Shown one piece after another: positions 1-6,336 of a DNA stretch of 7,407 nt (position 1 is the first letter of the stretch; the number at the start of each line of letters is the position of its first letter). A program made the position numbers and the translations under genes. The notes under the pieces were generated by a model. The model saw nothing but the letters and a program-made list of their open reading frames with translations. It searched no databases and had not been told where the DNA came from. Source of the DNA: Verrucomicrobiota bacterium (GTDB lineage: Bacteria > Verrucomicrobiota > Verrucomicrobiia > Chthoniobacterales > UBA10450); the NCBI GenBank assembly GCA_003218525.1, contig QHNU01000240.1, positions 1 to 7,407 of the forward strand. Direction: 5' to 3'.

Positions 1-99
1 GTTGCGGGCCTCTGCTTAAGTGCGGCCTTTTGTGCAAGTAGTAGTCTATTGGTGATGCTCGGTTTGCTGAGCGTCACTACCTATACATAATCGCGCCGG
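1..99. other. Left-edge segment: possible gene end or gene start, undecided
   Basis: Two short open frames reach the left edge. On the plus strand, frame 1 is open from base 1 to a TAA at 88-90 and reads as a 29-residue hydrophobic tail (ending LLSVTTYT). This could be the last membrane helix of a gene converging on the lolA-like gene, which would leave only 9 bases between the two stops. On the minus strand, a GTG at 75-77 opens a frame (MTLSKPSITNRLLL...) that runs off the edge and could be the next gene of the minus-strand operon. Both use codons that look unusual for this window (several AGT on plus; AGA, AGG and CTA on minus), and neither has a ribosome binding site. It may simply be spacer. 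Confidence 0.25.
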
Positions 100-765
100 C
101 TATTTCCCCAGTGGCGTAGTGATCTCGGTACCGGGAGGTGGATTGAATTCGAAAACGCTCGCGGCAAGCGGAGCGTGATCGTGATTGGTGTAAGTTGTCA
201 CGATTTGATCGCCATTAGGCTGAAGCATGTTGGTGCGAATTACGTGTAGATTCGGATCCAGCGTAATTTCGAGACGTTGAAGCAAGCGCCGAAGCGAAGG
301 TAAACGCGGCTGGAGCTCGAGCACAATGCGGTCGCCCTCTTTCGTTCCTGTAACGCGATAGTTCGCCTCTAGATTCTGCAAACTCAGGCCGGCAGTTAAA
401 GCGGTAATGCCAGCGTCCAATGGGGAGCGTTTCGCCAGAGAATAATGCTCGGCCGATTTGAACTTCGAATAATAAATCCACAGCTGCTGCCCATCACTCA
501 CCGTGATGCTGGGAGCGTTCCCTTTGATTTCACGGCGAAATTTATTTGGCGCCTGGAACCAAACCTTGCCGCTGCTCGCAATCGGCTCGTCCAGCAAATG
601 AACTTTTCGTTCTTCCTGGAAATCGGCCTGCAGATTCGGCGTCGTCACCCTTCGATCCCGGATCCGGCCGAGCAAGTTCTTAACGTCTGTTGGTGATAAC
701 GGGTCCGCCCGCACGCCCATGACCGCTAATGCGATCAAAAATGTGCAGACAAAAACTTTAGGCAT
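100..765 (-). CDS. LolA-like outer-membrane lipoprotein carrier protein
   Basis: The gene encodes a 221-residue periplasmic protein with the features of the LolA family, whose members bind acyl chains in an open beta-barrel and shuttle lipoproteins or lipids from the inner to the outer membrane. Residues 1-20 form a signal peptide with a short basic start, a hydrophobic core (about residues 4-18) and a probable cleavage site VRA|DP. The mature part shows family features: an LQADFQEE segment near residue 45, a SSGKVWFQAPNKFRRE strand pair near 64-79, and a SDGQQLWIYY segment near 90-99. Its ATG overlaps the last 8 bases of the exporter gene and has no Shine-Dalgarno sequence, so translation is probably coupled. 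A housekeeping LolA would usually not sit directly behind an MMPL exporter. Here it is more likely the dedicated carrier for the exporter's lipid cargo. Family assignment is firm; the cargo is inferred. Confidence 0.85.
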   Translation of the reverse strand: MPKVFVCTFLIALAVMGVRADPLSPTDVKNLLGRIRDRRVTTPNLQADFQEERKVHLLDEPIASSGKVWFQAPNKFRREIKGNAPSITVSDGQQLWIYYSKFKSAEHYSLAKRSPLDAGITALTAGLSLQNLEANYRVTGTKEGDRIVLELQPRLPSLRRLLQRLEITLDPNLHVIRTNMLQPNGDQIVTTYTNHDHAPLAASVFEFNPPPGTEITTPLGK

Positions 766-3292
766 GTTCGTGTTGAAGTTCTGGTTTGCCTAAACTTTCG
801 TCGGAGAGCTTCGGTTCAGCCGCCACCGCGGCCGGCAAAGTGAAAAAGATGGTCGCACCCAAACTCCAGAACAGACCGATGGCGCAGGCAATGCCGAGCC
901 CACTGAGCGTGGGATTGTGGGCCCAACCAAGCGAGCCGAATCCGGCGATGGCGGTCAATCCCGCAAGCACGACCGGTTTGATCACGCCCGCCAGATCGCG
1001 CGCAATATCGGTGCTGCGTTGCCAGACCAGCAAGACGTAAATGCCGTAATCGACACCGATCGCCAGAACAAGACGGAAGGCGAGCACGTTCAGCAGATTC
1101 AATGGCACCTGCAGCAACTTCATCGACGCGATCATTGCTGCGATAGCGAGCGCGAGGGTAACAACCTGCACCAACCACAAGCGCAGATCGCGATAGAGGA
1201 GCGCGAGAAGTGAGGCATCGAAAATTGCCATCAGCGCGCTGATAAAAAGCAACTGTCGATGCGACCAGGGAACGAGATCGGTTAAAGTATAACTCCAACC
1301 TGAAAGGGTTATTGGAATCCCCGCTACCGGCAGATCGTGAGCAAGAGCGGTCTTTTGTTGCTGGGTGGAAACGGGCTGGTTCGTCGTAACAAAGCCAGTC
1401 GTTAGCAGGGGATCGTGTCCGAAATAACGATCGATCAGGAACCACCAGGCCGAGCTTTCCGGAAGCTCGCTGCGCCACGGTTTAATTTGGTAATCTCGCG
1501 CGGCCGCGACATGCAATTGGTCGAGGAACTGAAAGGCGGAGACAAAGGCCGCTGTGCTGAACCGATTCTGCGTAAGCGCATTTTGAAGCGCCGTTCGCGA
1601 AGCGTTAAAATCAACCGAGGTCAGCCGACGGCGATTTCGCTCGATGTTTTGTGGGGAAAGGGCAAGGGCATAGGGCGTAGAAAAACTTTTGATCGCGCCG
1701 CGCTTTTGCAGTTGACCCCAATGCTCCGCGATCGCTTTCCAGTAATCGTGCAACTGCTGCTCATTGCTGGCGCGCACGATGCCAAGAACCGGTTCCCAGC
1801 GCACCGGCATTTTTTCCATGATCAAACTCAATGCCCTCCCCGCGCGGCTGTTCTTCGGTTCCATCGAACGCGCGTTTGCCACAAACGTGAGTGGGATTTG
1901 AGGCAGGACGGCGATCGTGACTAAGACGATTAAAATCGGCGCGCTGACGGCGAGGATTGAGCGCGGCCGATGCAATATGCGCGCGACATAGCTTTTTACG
2001 GCCGAAAAAATCCAATCGCTTGGCCGCGGCTTAGTGCGGGTCGGAAGGAAAAGGAAAAAGATGGTCGTCATCAGGATGCCGGCGGCGGAGATACCGATGG
2101 CGATCAGAACGCCGAGCTGAATAAATCCGGACGAATTGCTCAAAACGAGGGCCAGAAAACCGACCGCGGTCGTCAACGCGCCAAAAAATACAGCGCGCCC
2201 GAGGTGATGAACGGAATCGGCGATGGCGGCGGGATGAGTTGCGCCTTCGTTCCGCGCTTGCTGATACCGGCCGTAGATTAGAATGGCGAAATCAACGCCC
2301 AAGCCAACAAGGATGGCGCAAAAGCCGACCGTGACCATGTTGAGCTGATGGAAAATGAGCAGACCGACGGCAAGGGCGATTAAGCAGCAAAGCAGGAGGG
2401 AGAAACCCATTGCGAACAATGGCAACCAGCGACGAAACCCAATGAAGAAAACAGCTCCTACCAATGCCACCGAACCGATTAGCGTCACGTAGATATCGTG
2501 GCGCATGCTCAACGACACTTCAGAAACGTACGCGGACCGCCCGGTGACAAGGACCTCGAGTTTGCCCCCATCCCAATCCTGCAAAGCAGACGCGCGAAAT
2601 GCATTCACTTGTTTCATTAAGCGTTGACATTCGAACGCACCGATACTCGGCTGATTAGTCACGACCGGAAACAGTCGCATGGTGCCATCTGGCGACGTCA
2701 GCGGCTGATCAGATTCAAGGGCAGCATTTCCGGCAAATGGTTTGAGGGCAGGCATGATTAATCCGAGGGGATCCAGCGTGAGCTCGATTTCAGGACGGGG
2801 CGAACCGCTTTCGATGGCATGCCGTAATTGCTCGAGGCGCTCCCGGATCCTTTGCGGCTGAAGCAGTGAAATAGCGCGATCAAATTCATCTGGATCCAAG
2901 TTGAGCAGGAGTGGCAGTGCGATGTGTTGGAGGTCCGCTATGCCTTGCGGGGTTTCCAGCGGCGAACCTGCCAGGACGCGAACGCACCATGGTTGGCTAT
3001 GAAGTCGTTCAACGAATCTCGGTGCGAACTCCTCGAGCTTGTCGATGTCTTCGGGCTGGCAAAGAAGCGCGAATGTTAGTTCGCGGGTTTGCTCAAACTC
3101 GTTGTTGTAAACTTTGAGACCTTCAACTGAAGGGAAACCCCGCGGCAAAAGGTTGAGGATTTCGGTATCGAGCCGCAAACGTGTGACCAGGATTGCGAAA
3201 CATGCCGCGGCAATCGCGATCACAATCGCCCACATCATCCCACGCCGTTCCGTAACTAACCGCGCAACTGTTTTGCTGAATCGCATCGTCAC
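758..3292 (-). CDS. MMPL/RND-family lipid exporter, 12 TM
   Basis: The gene encodes an 844-residue inner-membrane protein with the duplicated RND/MMPL architecture. There is one N-terminal helix (about 20-37), a large periplasmic loop (about 40-265), a block of helices (about 268-417), a seventh helix (about 445-463), a second periplasmic loop (about 465-678) and a final five-helix block (about 680-825). Each helix block carries the expected proton-relay-type motif, GVDFAI at 332-337 and GVDYGI at 746-751, so both halves look intact. Proteins of this kind use the proton gradient to move lipids or hydrophobic metabolites such as hopanoids, mycolates and aryl-polyenes. The overlapping LolA-like gene and the lipoprotein gene just upstream point to export of a lipid to the outer membrane. 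The start is GTG at 3292, or ATG at 3286 two codons later; neither has a clear ribosome binding site. An HpnN-like hopanoid transporter is an alternative, but no hopanoid gene is visible. Confidence 0.88.
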   Translation of the reverse strand: MTMRFSKTVARLVTERRGMMWAIVIAIAAACFAILVTRLRLDTEILNLLPRGFPSVEGLKVYNNEFEQTRELTFALLCQPEDIDKLEEFAPRFVERLHSQPWCVRVLAGSPLETPQGIADLQHIALPLLLNLDPDEFDRAISLLQPQRIRERLEQLRHAIESGSPRPEIELTLDPLGLIMPALKPFAGNAALESDQPLTSPDGTMRLFPVVTNQPSIGAFECQRLMKQVNAFRASALQDWDGGKLEVLVTGRSAYVSEVSLSMRHDIYVTLIGSVALVGAVFFIGFRRWLPLFAMGFSLLLCCLIALAVGLLIFHQLNMVTVGFCAILVGLGVDFAILIYGRYQQARNEGATHPAAIADSVHHLGRAVFFGALTTAVGFLALVLSNSSGFIQLGVLIAIGISAAGILMTTIFFLFLPTRTKPRPSDWIFSAVKSYVARILHRPRSILAVSAPILIVLVTIAVLPQIPLTFVANARSMEPKNSRAGRALSLIMEKMPVRWEPVLGIVRASNEQQLHDYWKAIAEHWGQLQKRGAIKSFSTPYALALSPQNIERNRRRLTSVDFNASRTALQNALTQNRFSTAAFVSAFQFLDQLHVAAARDYQIKPWRSELPESSAWWFLIDRYFGHDPLLTTGFVTTNQPVSTQQQKTALAHDLPVAGIPITLSGWSYTLTDLVPWSHRQLLFISALMAIFDASLLALLYRDLRLWLVQVVTLALAIAAMIASMKLLQVPLNLLNVLAFRLVLAIGVDYGIYVLLVWQRSTDIARDLAGVIKPVVLAGLTAIAGFGSLGWAHNPTLSGLGIACAIGLFWSLGATIFFTLPAAVAAEPKLSDESLGKPELQHEHA

Positions 3293-3309
3293 AACCGTGT
3301 TCGGTCCGA

Positions 3310-3723
3310 TCAGAACCGAAGCACGAACGTTTCGCCGCTCTCACTCACACGCACTGTGGGTTTTTGCGAATTGCGCAAAATTTCCCGACGCAAAGCCAGC
3401 CAGCCCTGCGCCCGGGCTGGCGGCGGCGACGCGATGCGACCAGACCAGGGCAGTCCCACGAGTGGACCTTGAACTCGGGCAAACTCTGGATCGGTCCGGA
3501 CCAAAAGTAAGGTGACGCCCGGACCTTTGGTAAAGGTTAGCTCGAAATCGCCGCGGGTTGAAAAACGAACCAGGACTTCACCAATAAAAGCCCGTTTTGG
3601 TCCGTGGTAGGAAAGTTGACCGCTACGAGTGGTCCATTGCCGAGTCGGTACAGCGAATTGATGAATGGCGCAGCCACTGCATCCGAGGGCGAGCGCGAGG
3701 ACAACAATCGCGACTCTGCGCAT
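3310..3723 (-). CDS. Small predicted outer-membrane lipoprotein (DUF3261- or LolB-like?)
   Basis: The gene encodes a 137-residue protein that starts with a basic pair, a hydrophobic stretch (VAIVVLALALG) and a lipobox-like end with two candidate lipidated cysteines, C15 (ALG|C) and C18 (CSG|C). The mature part looks beta-rich, with segments such as GQLSYHG, IGEVLVRFSTRGDFELTFT and TLLLVRTDPEFARVQGPL, then a Pro/Ala/Arg-rich stretch and a short C-terminal strand pair. The length and pattern recall the small DUF3261 lipoproteins found in aryl-polyene loci, or a short LolB-like acceptor; I cannot confirm either without a profile search. Its ATG directly abuts the TAA of the upstream flavoprotein gene, and the exporter gene begins about 17 bases downstream. 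The context suggests a role as the outer-membrane acceptor or partner of the exporter and LolA-like carrier. It is clearly a real gene, but its function is inferred. Confidence 0.7.
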   Translation of the reverse strand: MRRVAIVVLALALGCSGCAIHQFAVPTRQWTTRSGQLSYHGPKRAFIGEVLVRFSTRGDFELTFTKGPGVTLLLVRTDPEFARVQGPLVGLPWSGRIASPPPARAQGWLALRREILRNSQKPTVRVSESGETFVLRF

Positions 3724-5037
3724 TTAGACAGAGGCCGCTTCGACGGACGAAGTCGCCGTCGGCTCCGCCTTTTTTTTGGGGATAAGTGATAGCCGCGGAC
3801 ACAGCGGCCACCGTTTTTGCAGCCGGACCAGGAGATAAAAAACTTCCATGCGCCATTTGATGGCGAAGCGGTTTCCAATATTGCCGCCAAGGACAGCGTT
3901 TACGGCCGGTGGAATTTGGAGCAACTCCTGCGGATTCAAGAAAACCTCAATAAACTCTTTCGTGTACCAGGCATCGACGAAGCGCAAATAGACGTCCATT
4001 GCGCGATTCACCATTCGTTCATAGCGGGCAAATAATCGGCGGCGCCGTTTCGGACGATCGATTACTTCGTCCAAAACATCGGCCGCTCTTTCGCCAGCGA
4101 AAACCGCCAGGAAAACACCGCTGCTGAAAACCGGATCGATAAATCCAGCTGCATCTCCGGCCAACAGCCAACGGCCGCCGGCCAAACTGCTCATTCGATA
4201 AGAAAAATCCGCCGCCACATACACTTCTGAAACGCGCCGGCCACTGCCGATGCGATCGGCGACGACTGTTTGCTCGGCGACCGCGCGTTCGAAAAATTCT
4301 TCCGGCGATAATTTCGAGCTCTTGAATTTTGCCGCATCCAAGACGATGCCGACGCTCGTGCGATTATTATTGAGCGGAATGATCCACCACCAGCTATCAA
4401 TCACGCGCACCATGCGGGTGAGAGTACCGTCTCGCCCGGGCTCCCATCGCACACCTTCGTAGTGCGCAAAGAGCGAGATTTTCTTCAAGTGCGTGTAATT
4501 TTTTTTCAGATTGAATTTGTTGCCGAGGAAAGAATTGCGACCGCTCGAATCGATCAGGTATTTTGCGCGCAAGAAACGCCCCTCGCAGTCGCGCCCGCTC
4601 ACACGAAGCTGCACACTCTCGTCGTCGAATTCCACCGTCTCGACGCTCGTTTCCTCACAGACATCAACTCCCTGTTCGCGCGAGTGATCCAATAGCAGCT
4701 TGTCGAATTCCGAGCGCGTAACTTGGTAGGAACGATCGGTTCGGGCTTGGAACCCGTCACAAAAATAAAATTTAACCGCCTTCTCACCCCCAGCATCTGC
4801 CATTTCGCCGCCAAATTTCTCGATGAAACCCGCGGCCAGCAATTTGTCGTGAACGCCCAGCCTGGTAAAAGTCGCCATGCTAAAGGGCAAGAGTGATTCG
4901 CCAATATGAAAGCGGGGGAATTTCTCGCGCTCGAATACAATCACGCGGCGTCCCGCTTTCGCCAGCAAGGTTGCAGCCGTGCTTCCGGCTGGTCCGCCTC
5001 CAATGATCGCGACATCGTACTCTTCCACCGCCGACAT
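3724..5037 (-). CDS. FAD-dependent oxidoreductase, flavin-dependent halogenase-like
   Basis: The gene encodes a 437-residue flavoprotein counted from ATG at 5037. The N-terminal Rossmann motif IIGGGPAGS (about 11-19) binds ADP of FAD, followed by an acidic strand end VFERE and the segment FPRFHIGESLLP, typical of halogenase and geranylgeranyl-reductase relatives. LIDSSGR lies near 161-167 and the second FAD motif LLAGDAAGFIDPVFSSG near 291-307. Two features favour the halogenase branch: S-WWWIIP (about 215-221) matches the WxWxIP signature, and K74 in FIEKFGG occupies the region of the catalytic lysine. About 120 C-terminal residues beyond the FAD domain are basic and unassigned. A TTG at 5058, seven codons upstream, is preceded by AAGGGAAG about nine bases away and could be the true start. 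The gene leads the operon. Its likely role is tailoring of the lipid or pigment that the downstream genes export; a plain oxidoreductase remains possible. Confidence 0.8.
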   Translation of the reverse strand: MSAVEEYDVAIIGGGPAGSTAATLLAKAGRRVIVFEREKFPRFHIGESLLPFSMATFTRLGVHDKLLAAGFIEKFGGEMADAGGEKAVKFYFCDGFQARTDRSYQVTRSEFDKLLLDHSREQGVDVCEETSVETVEFDDESVQLRVSGRDCEGRFLRAKYLIDSSGRNSFLGNKFNLKKNYTHLKKISLFAHYEGVRWEPGRDGTLTRMVRVIDSWWWIIPLNNNRTSVGIVLDAAKFKSSKLSPEEFFERAVAEQTVVADRIGSGRRVSEVYVAADFSYRMSSLAGGRWLLAGDAAGFIDPVFSSGVFLAVFAGERAADVLDEVIDRPKRRRRLFARYERMVNRAMDVYLRFVDAWYTKEFIEVFLNPQELLQIPPAVNAVLGGNIGNRFAIKWRMEVFYLLVRLQKRWPLCPRLSLIPKKKAEPTATSSVEAASV

Positions 5038-5110
5038 AGTAGCCAAGTTCGCGGCCAAGCAAAACCGCTTCCCTTGTCAGAGAGCGGGTTTCGCATTAAC
5101 AGACGGCGAC
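5038..5110. promoter_or_regulatory. Divergent intergenic region, presumed promoters for both directions
   Basis: These 73 bases (52 if the flavoprotein starts at TTG 5058) separate two divergent genes, so promoters for the minus-strand export operon and for the plus-strand permease should lie here or in the gene ends. TTGTCA at 5074-5079 resembles a -35 element for the permease, but no good -10 sits at the right distance; TAACAG at 5097-5102 is the nearest candidate at 17-base spacing. No strong inverted repeat is seen. The region is inferred from gene arrangement, not from a convincing motif. Confidence 0.35.
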
Positions 5111-6217
5111 GTGAAGTTGATCGATCGCTTCGTCAGCCGGGAATTAGTCGTGAACTTGTTGTTCGCGATTTTTGTTCTCAGCCTGGTCCTTGTGGTCGGC
5201 AATATTTTTCGCAAACTGTTGCCGCTGCTCGTGAACCACGACGTGCCGGTCGAGTACCTTGTCAGTTTCATCGCTTATGTGTTGCCGTTTTCACTCATTT
5301 TCACGATTCCATGGGGCCTGCTCACGGCGATCCTGCTCGTCTTCGGCCGGCTCTCAGCTGATAATGAATTAATTGCGCTTCGCTCCAACGGCGTGAGTGT
5401 GCCGCGCGTTTGCATCACTCTCGGTTTGATCGCGCTCGTCTGCACGGCCATCAGCCTATGGCTAAACGTGGAGGTGGCGCCGGCGGCCCAGGAAAAATTG
5501 CGCTCAAGTTTATTCGACCTGGCAACCCGGAATCCAATGGCGCTTTTCGGTAGCGATCAAATTATCGATGAATTTCCGGGCCGGAAAATCTACGTCGGCA
5601 AGAAGGAAGGAAACCAACTCGAGAACATTACCGTCTTTGAGATGAATGAGGCGGCCTTGCCCATTCGGGTGACCTTCGCCCGTACCGGAATGCTCGAAGC
5701 CGATTTGGCAAATAAGCGAATCCTCATGCACCTGTATGAGGCACGTTACCAGCAACGGGACGAGAAGAGTCCATACGACCTCCGCAAAATTCATGACGGC
5801 ATCAACATGGCGGAAGGAACGCTGCCGATCAGCCTTGATGAGCTCTACGAGAAGCAGAAAAAAAGACCAAGTCGCTCGGCCTTGTCGATCACGCAATTGG
5901 TCGATCAATTGCAAAGCGGCGACAAACGAGAGCGCAGCGCCAGTCGAACGGAGTTGAACAAACGTTTCTCTTTTCCATTTTCCTGCATCGCCTTTGCCTT
6001 GGTAGGTGTGCCACTCGGCGTGACCGCGCATCGACGGGAGACCACGGTTGGTTTTCTCCTGAGCTTGATCATCGCGGTCTCATATTTTCTTTTTGTAATC
6101 ATCGCCGACACGCTTCGAAACAATCCAAAAGTTCATCCCGAAATGCTTGTTTGGTTTCCAAATGTCCTTTTCATCGCGCTGGGAGCAGCACTTTTCTTTC
6201 GTTTAAGTAAACGCTAA
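5111..6217 (+). CDS. LptF/LptG (YjgP/YjgQ) family lipopolysaccharide export permease
   Basis: The gene encodes a 368-residue inner-membrane permease of the LPS transport ABC complex (LptB2FG), which extracts LPS from the inner membrane and passes it to the LptC/LptA bridge. Counted from GTG at 5111 it starts VKLIDRFVSRELV, the usual N-terminus of the family. It has helices at about 12-32, 50-78 and 97-119, a periplasmic beta-jellyroll region (about 120-285) and helices at about 286-305, 312-334 and 344-364. The conserved cytoplasmic segment after helix 2, SADNELIALRSNGVS (82-96), is the part expected to contact the LptB ATPase. The frame is open upstream to 4979, but using that start would add 44 non-conserved residues and overlap the divergent flavoprotein gene. 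The length suits LptF or LptG, with some features closer to LptF (RNPMALF before the jellyroll). No second permease gene or lptB is adjacent. Confidence 0.88.
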   Translation: MKLIDRFVSRELVVNLLFAIFVLSLVLVVGNIFRKLLPLLVNHDVPVEYLVSFIAYVLPFSLIFTIPWGLLTAILLVFGRLSADNELIALRSNGVSVPRVCITLGLIALVCTAISLWLNVEVAPAAQEKLRSSLFDLATRNPMALFGSDQIIDEFPGRKIYVGKKEGNQLENITVFEMNEAALPIRVTFARTGMLEADLANKRILMHLYEARYQQRDEKSPYDLRKIHDGINMAEGTLPISLDELYEKQKKRPSRSALSITQLVDQLQSGDKRERSASRTELNKRFSFPFSCIAFALVGVPLGVTAHRRETTVGFLLSLIIAVSYFLFVIIADTLRNNPKVHPEMLVWFPNVLFIALGAALFFRLSKR

Positions 6218-6310
6218 CTCTCGAGCAGCGGTTCGGATCGGTTAAAACTTTTTACGCAGCAGAGGCAACCGCGGGCATTTCCCGTTCCGATTTTTCAGCG
6301 ACGGGTTTTT

Positions 6311-6325
6311 AACACTAAGCGTGTT
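6311..6325. promoter_or_regulatory. Small inverted repeat upstream of the receiver gene
   Basis: AACAC-TAAGC-GTGTT is a perfect 5-base inverted repeat with a 5-base centre that ends 11 bases before the ATG at 6337. It is flanked by GGG and CCC, which could extend a bulged hairpin. It could be an operator or a leader hairpin affecting translation of the receiver gene, or chance. The rest of the 6218-6336 spacer holds a weak CGGG/CCCG stem (6272-6284) followed by TTTTT at 6291-6295, a poor terminator candidate for the permease gene. Confidence 0.25.
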
Positions 6326-6336
6326 TTCCCGCGAGT

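Noticed and set aside
816..1478. 220-codon open frame on the minus strand in another frame of the exporter
   Set aside because: The product is rich in Arg and Ser with no domain logic, while the overlapping frame encodes the conserved helix block with GVDYGI. It is a frame shadow.
1415..1924. 169-codon open frame on the plus strand
   Set aside because: It lies antisense to the exporter gene, has a composition rich in Arg and Pro without family features, and contains no recognisable motif. It is a shadow of the real gene.
3399..3421. Eight-base GC-rich hairpin GCCAGCCC/GGGCTGGC with a 7-base loop
   Set aside because: It sits inside the lipoprotein coding sequence and encodes the Pro/Ala/Arg-rich stretch. 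No T run follows on either strand, so it is not an intrinsic terminator.
3741..3777. Plus-strand stem CGACGG/CCGTCG followed after 8 bases by eight T, resembling a terminator
   Set aside because: No plus-strand gene ends nearby, the T run is separated from the stem, and the bases code for the conserved reading frame of the flavoprotein tail on the minus strand.
5074..5102. Promoter TTGTCA plus TAACAG that would give a nearly leaderless permease message
   Set aside because: The -10 match is poor and promoter consensus in this organism is unknown, so I list the spacer only as a presumed promoter region.
4906..5361. 151-codon plus-strand frame across the divergent region
   Set aside because: It overlaps both the FAD-binding N-terminus (antisense) and the permease N-terminus (other frame), and its product is low-complexity Arg/Ser-rich.
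5510..6031. 173-codon open frame opposite the permease gene
   Set aside because: It is antisense to the conserved jellyroll and helix-4 region of the permease and shows no motif.
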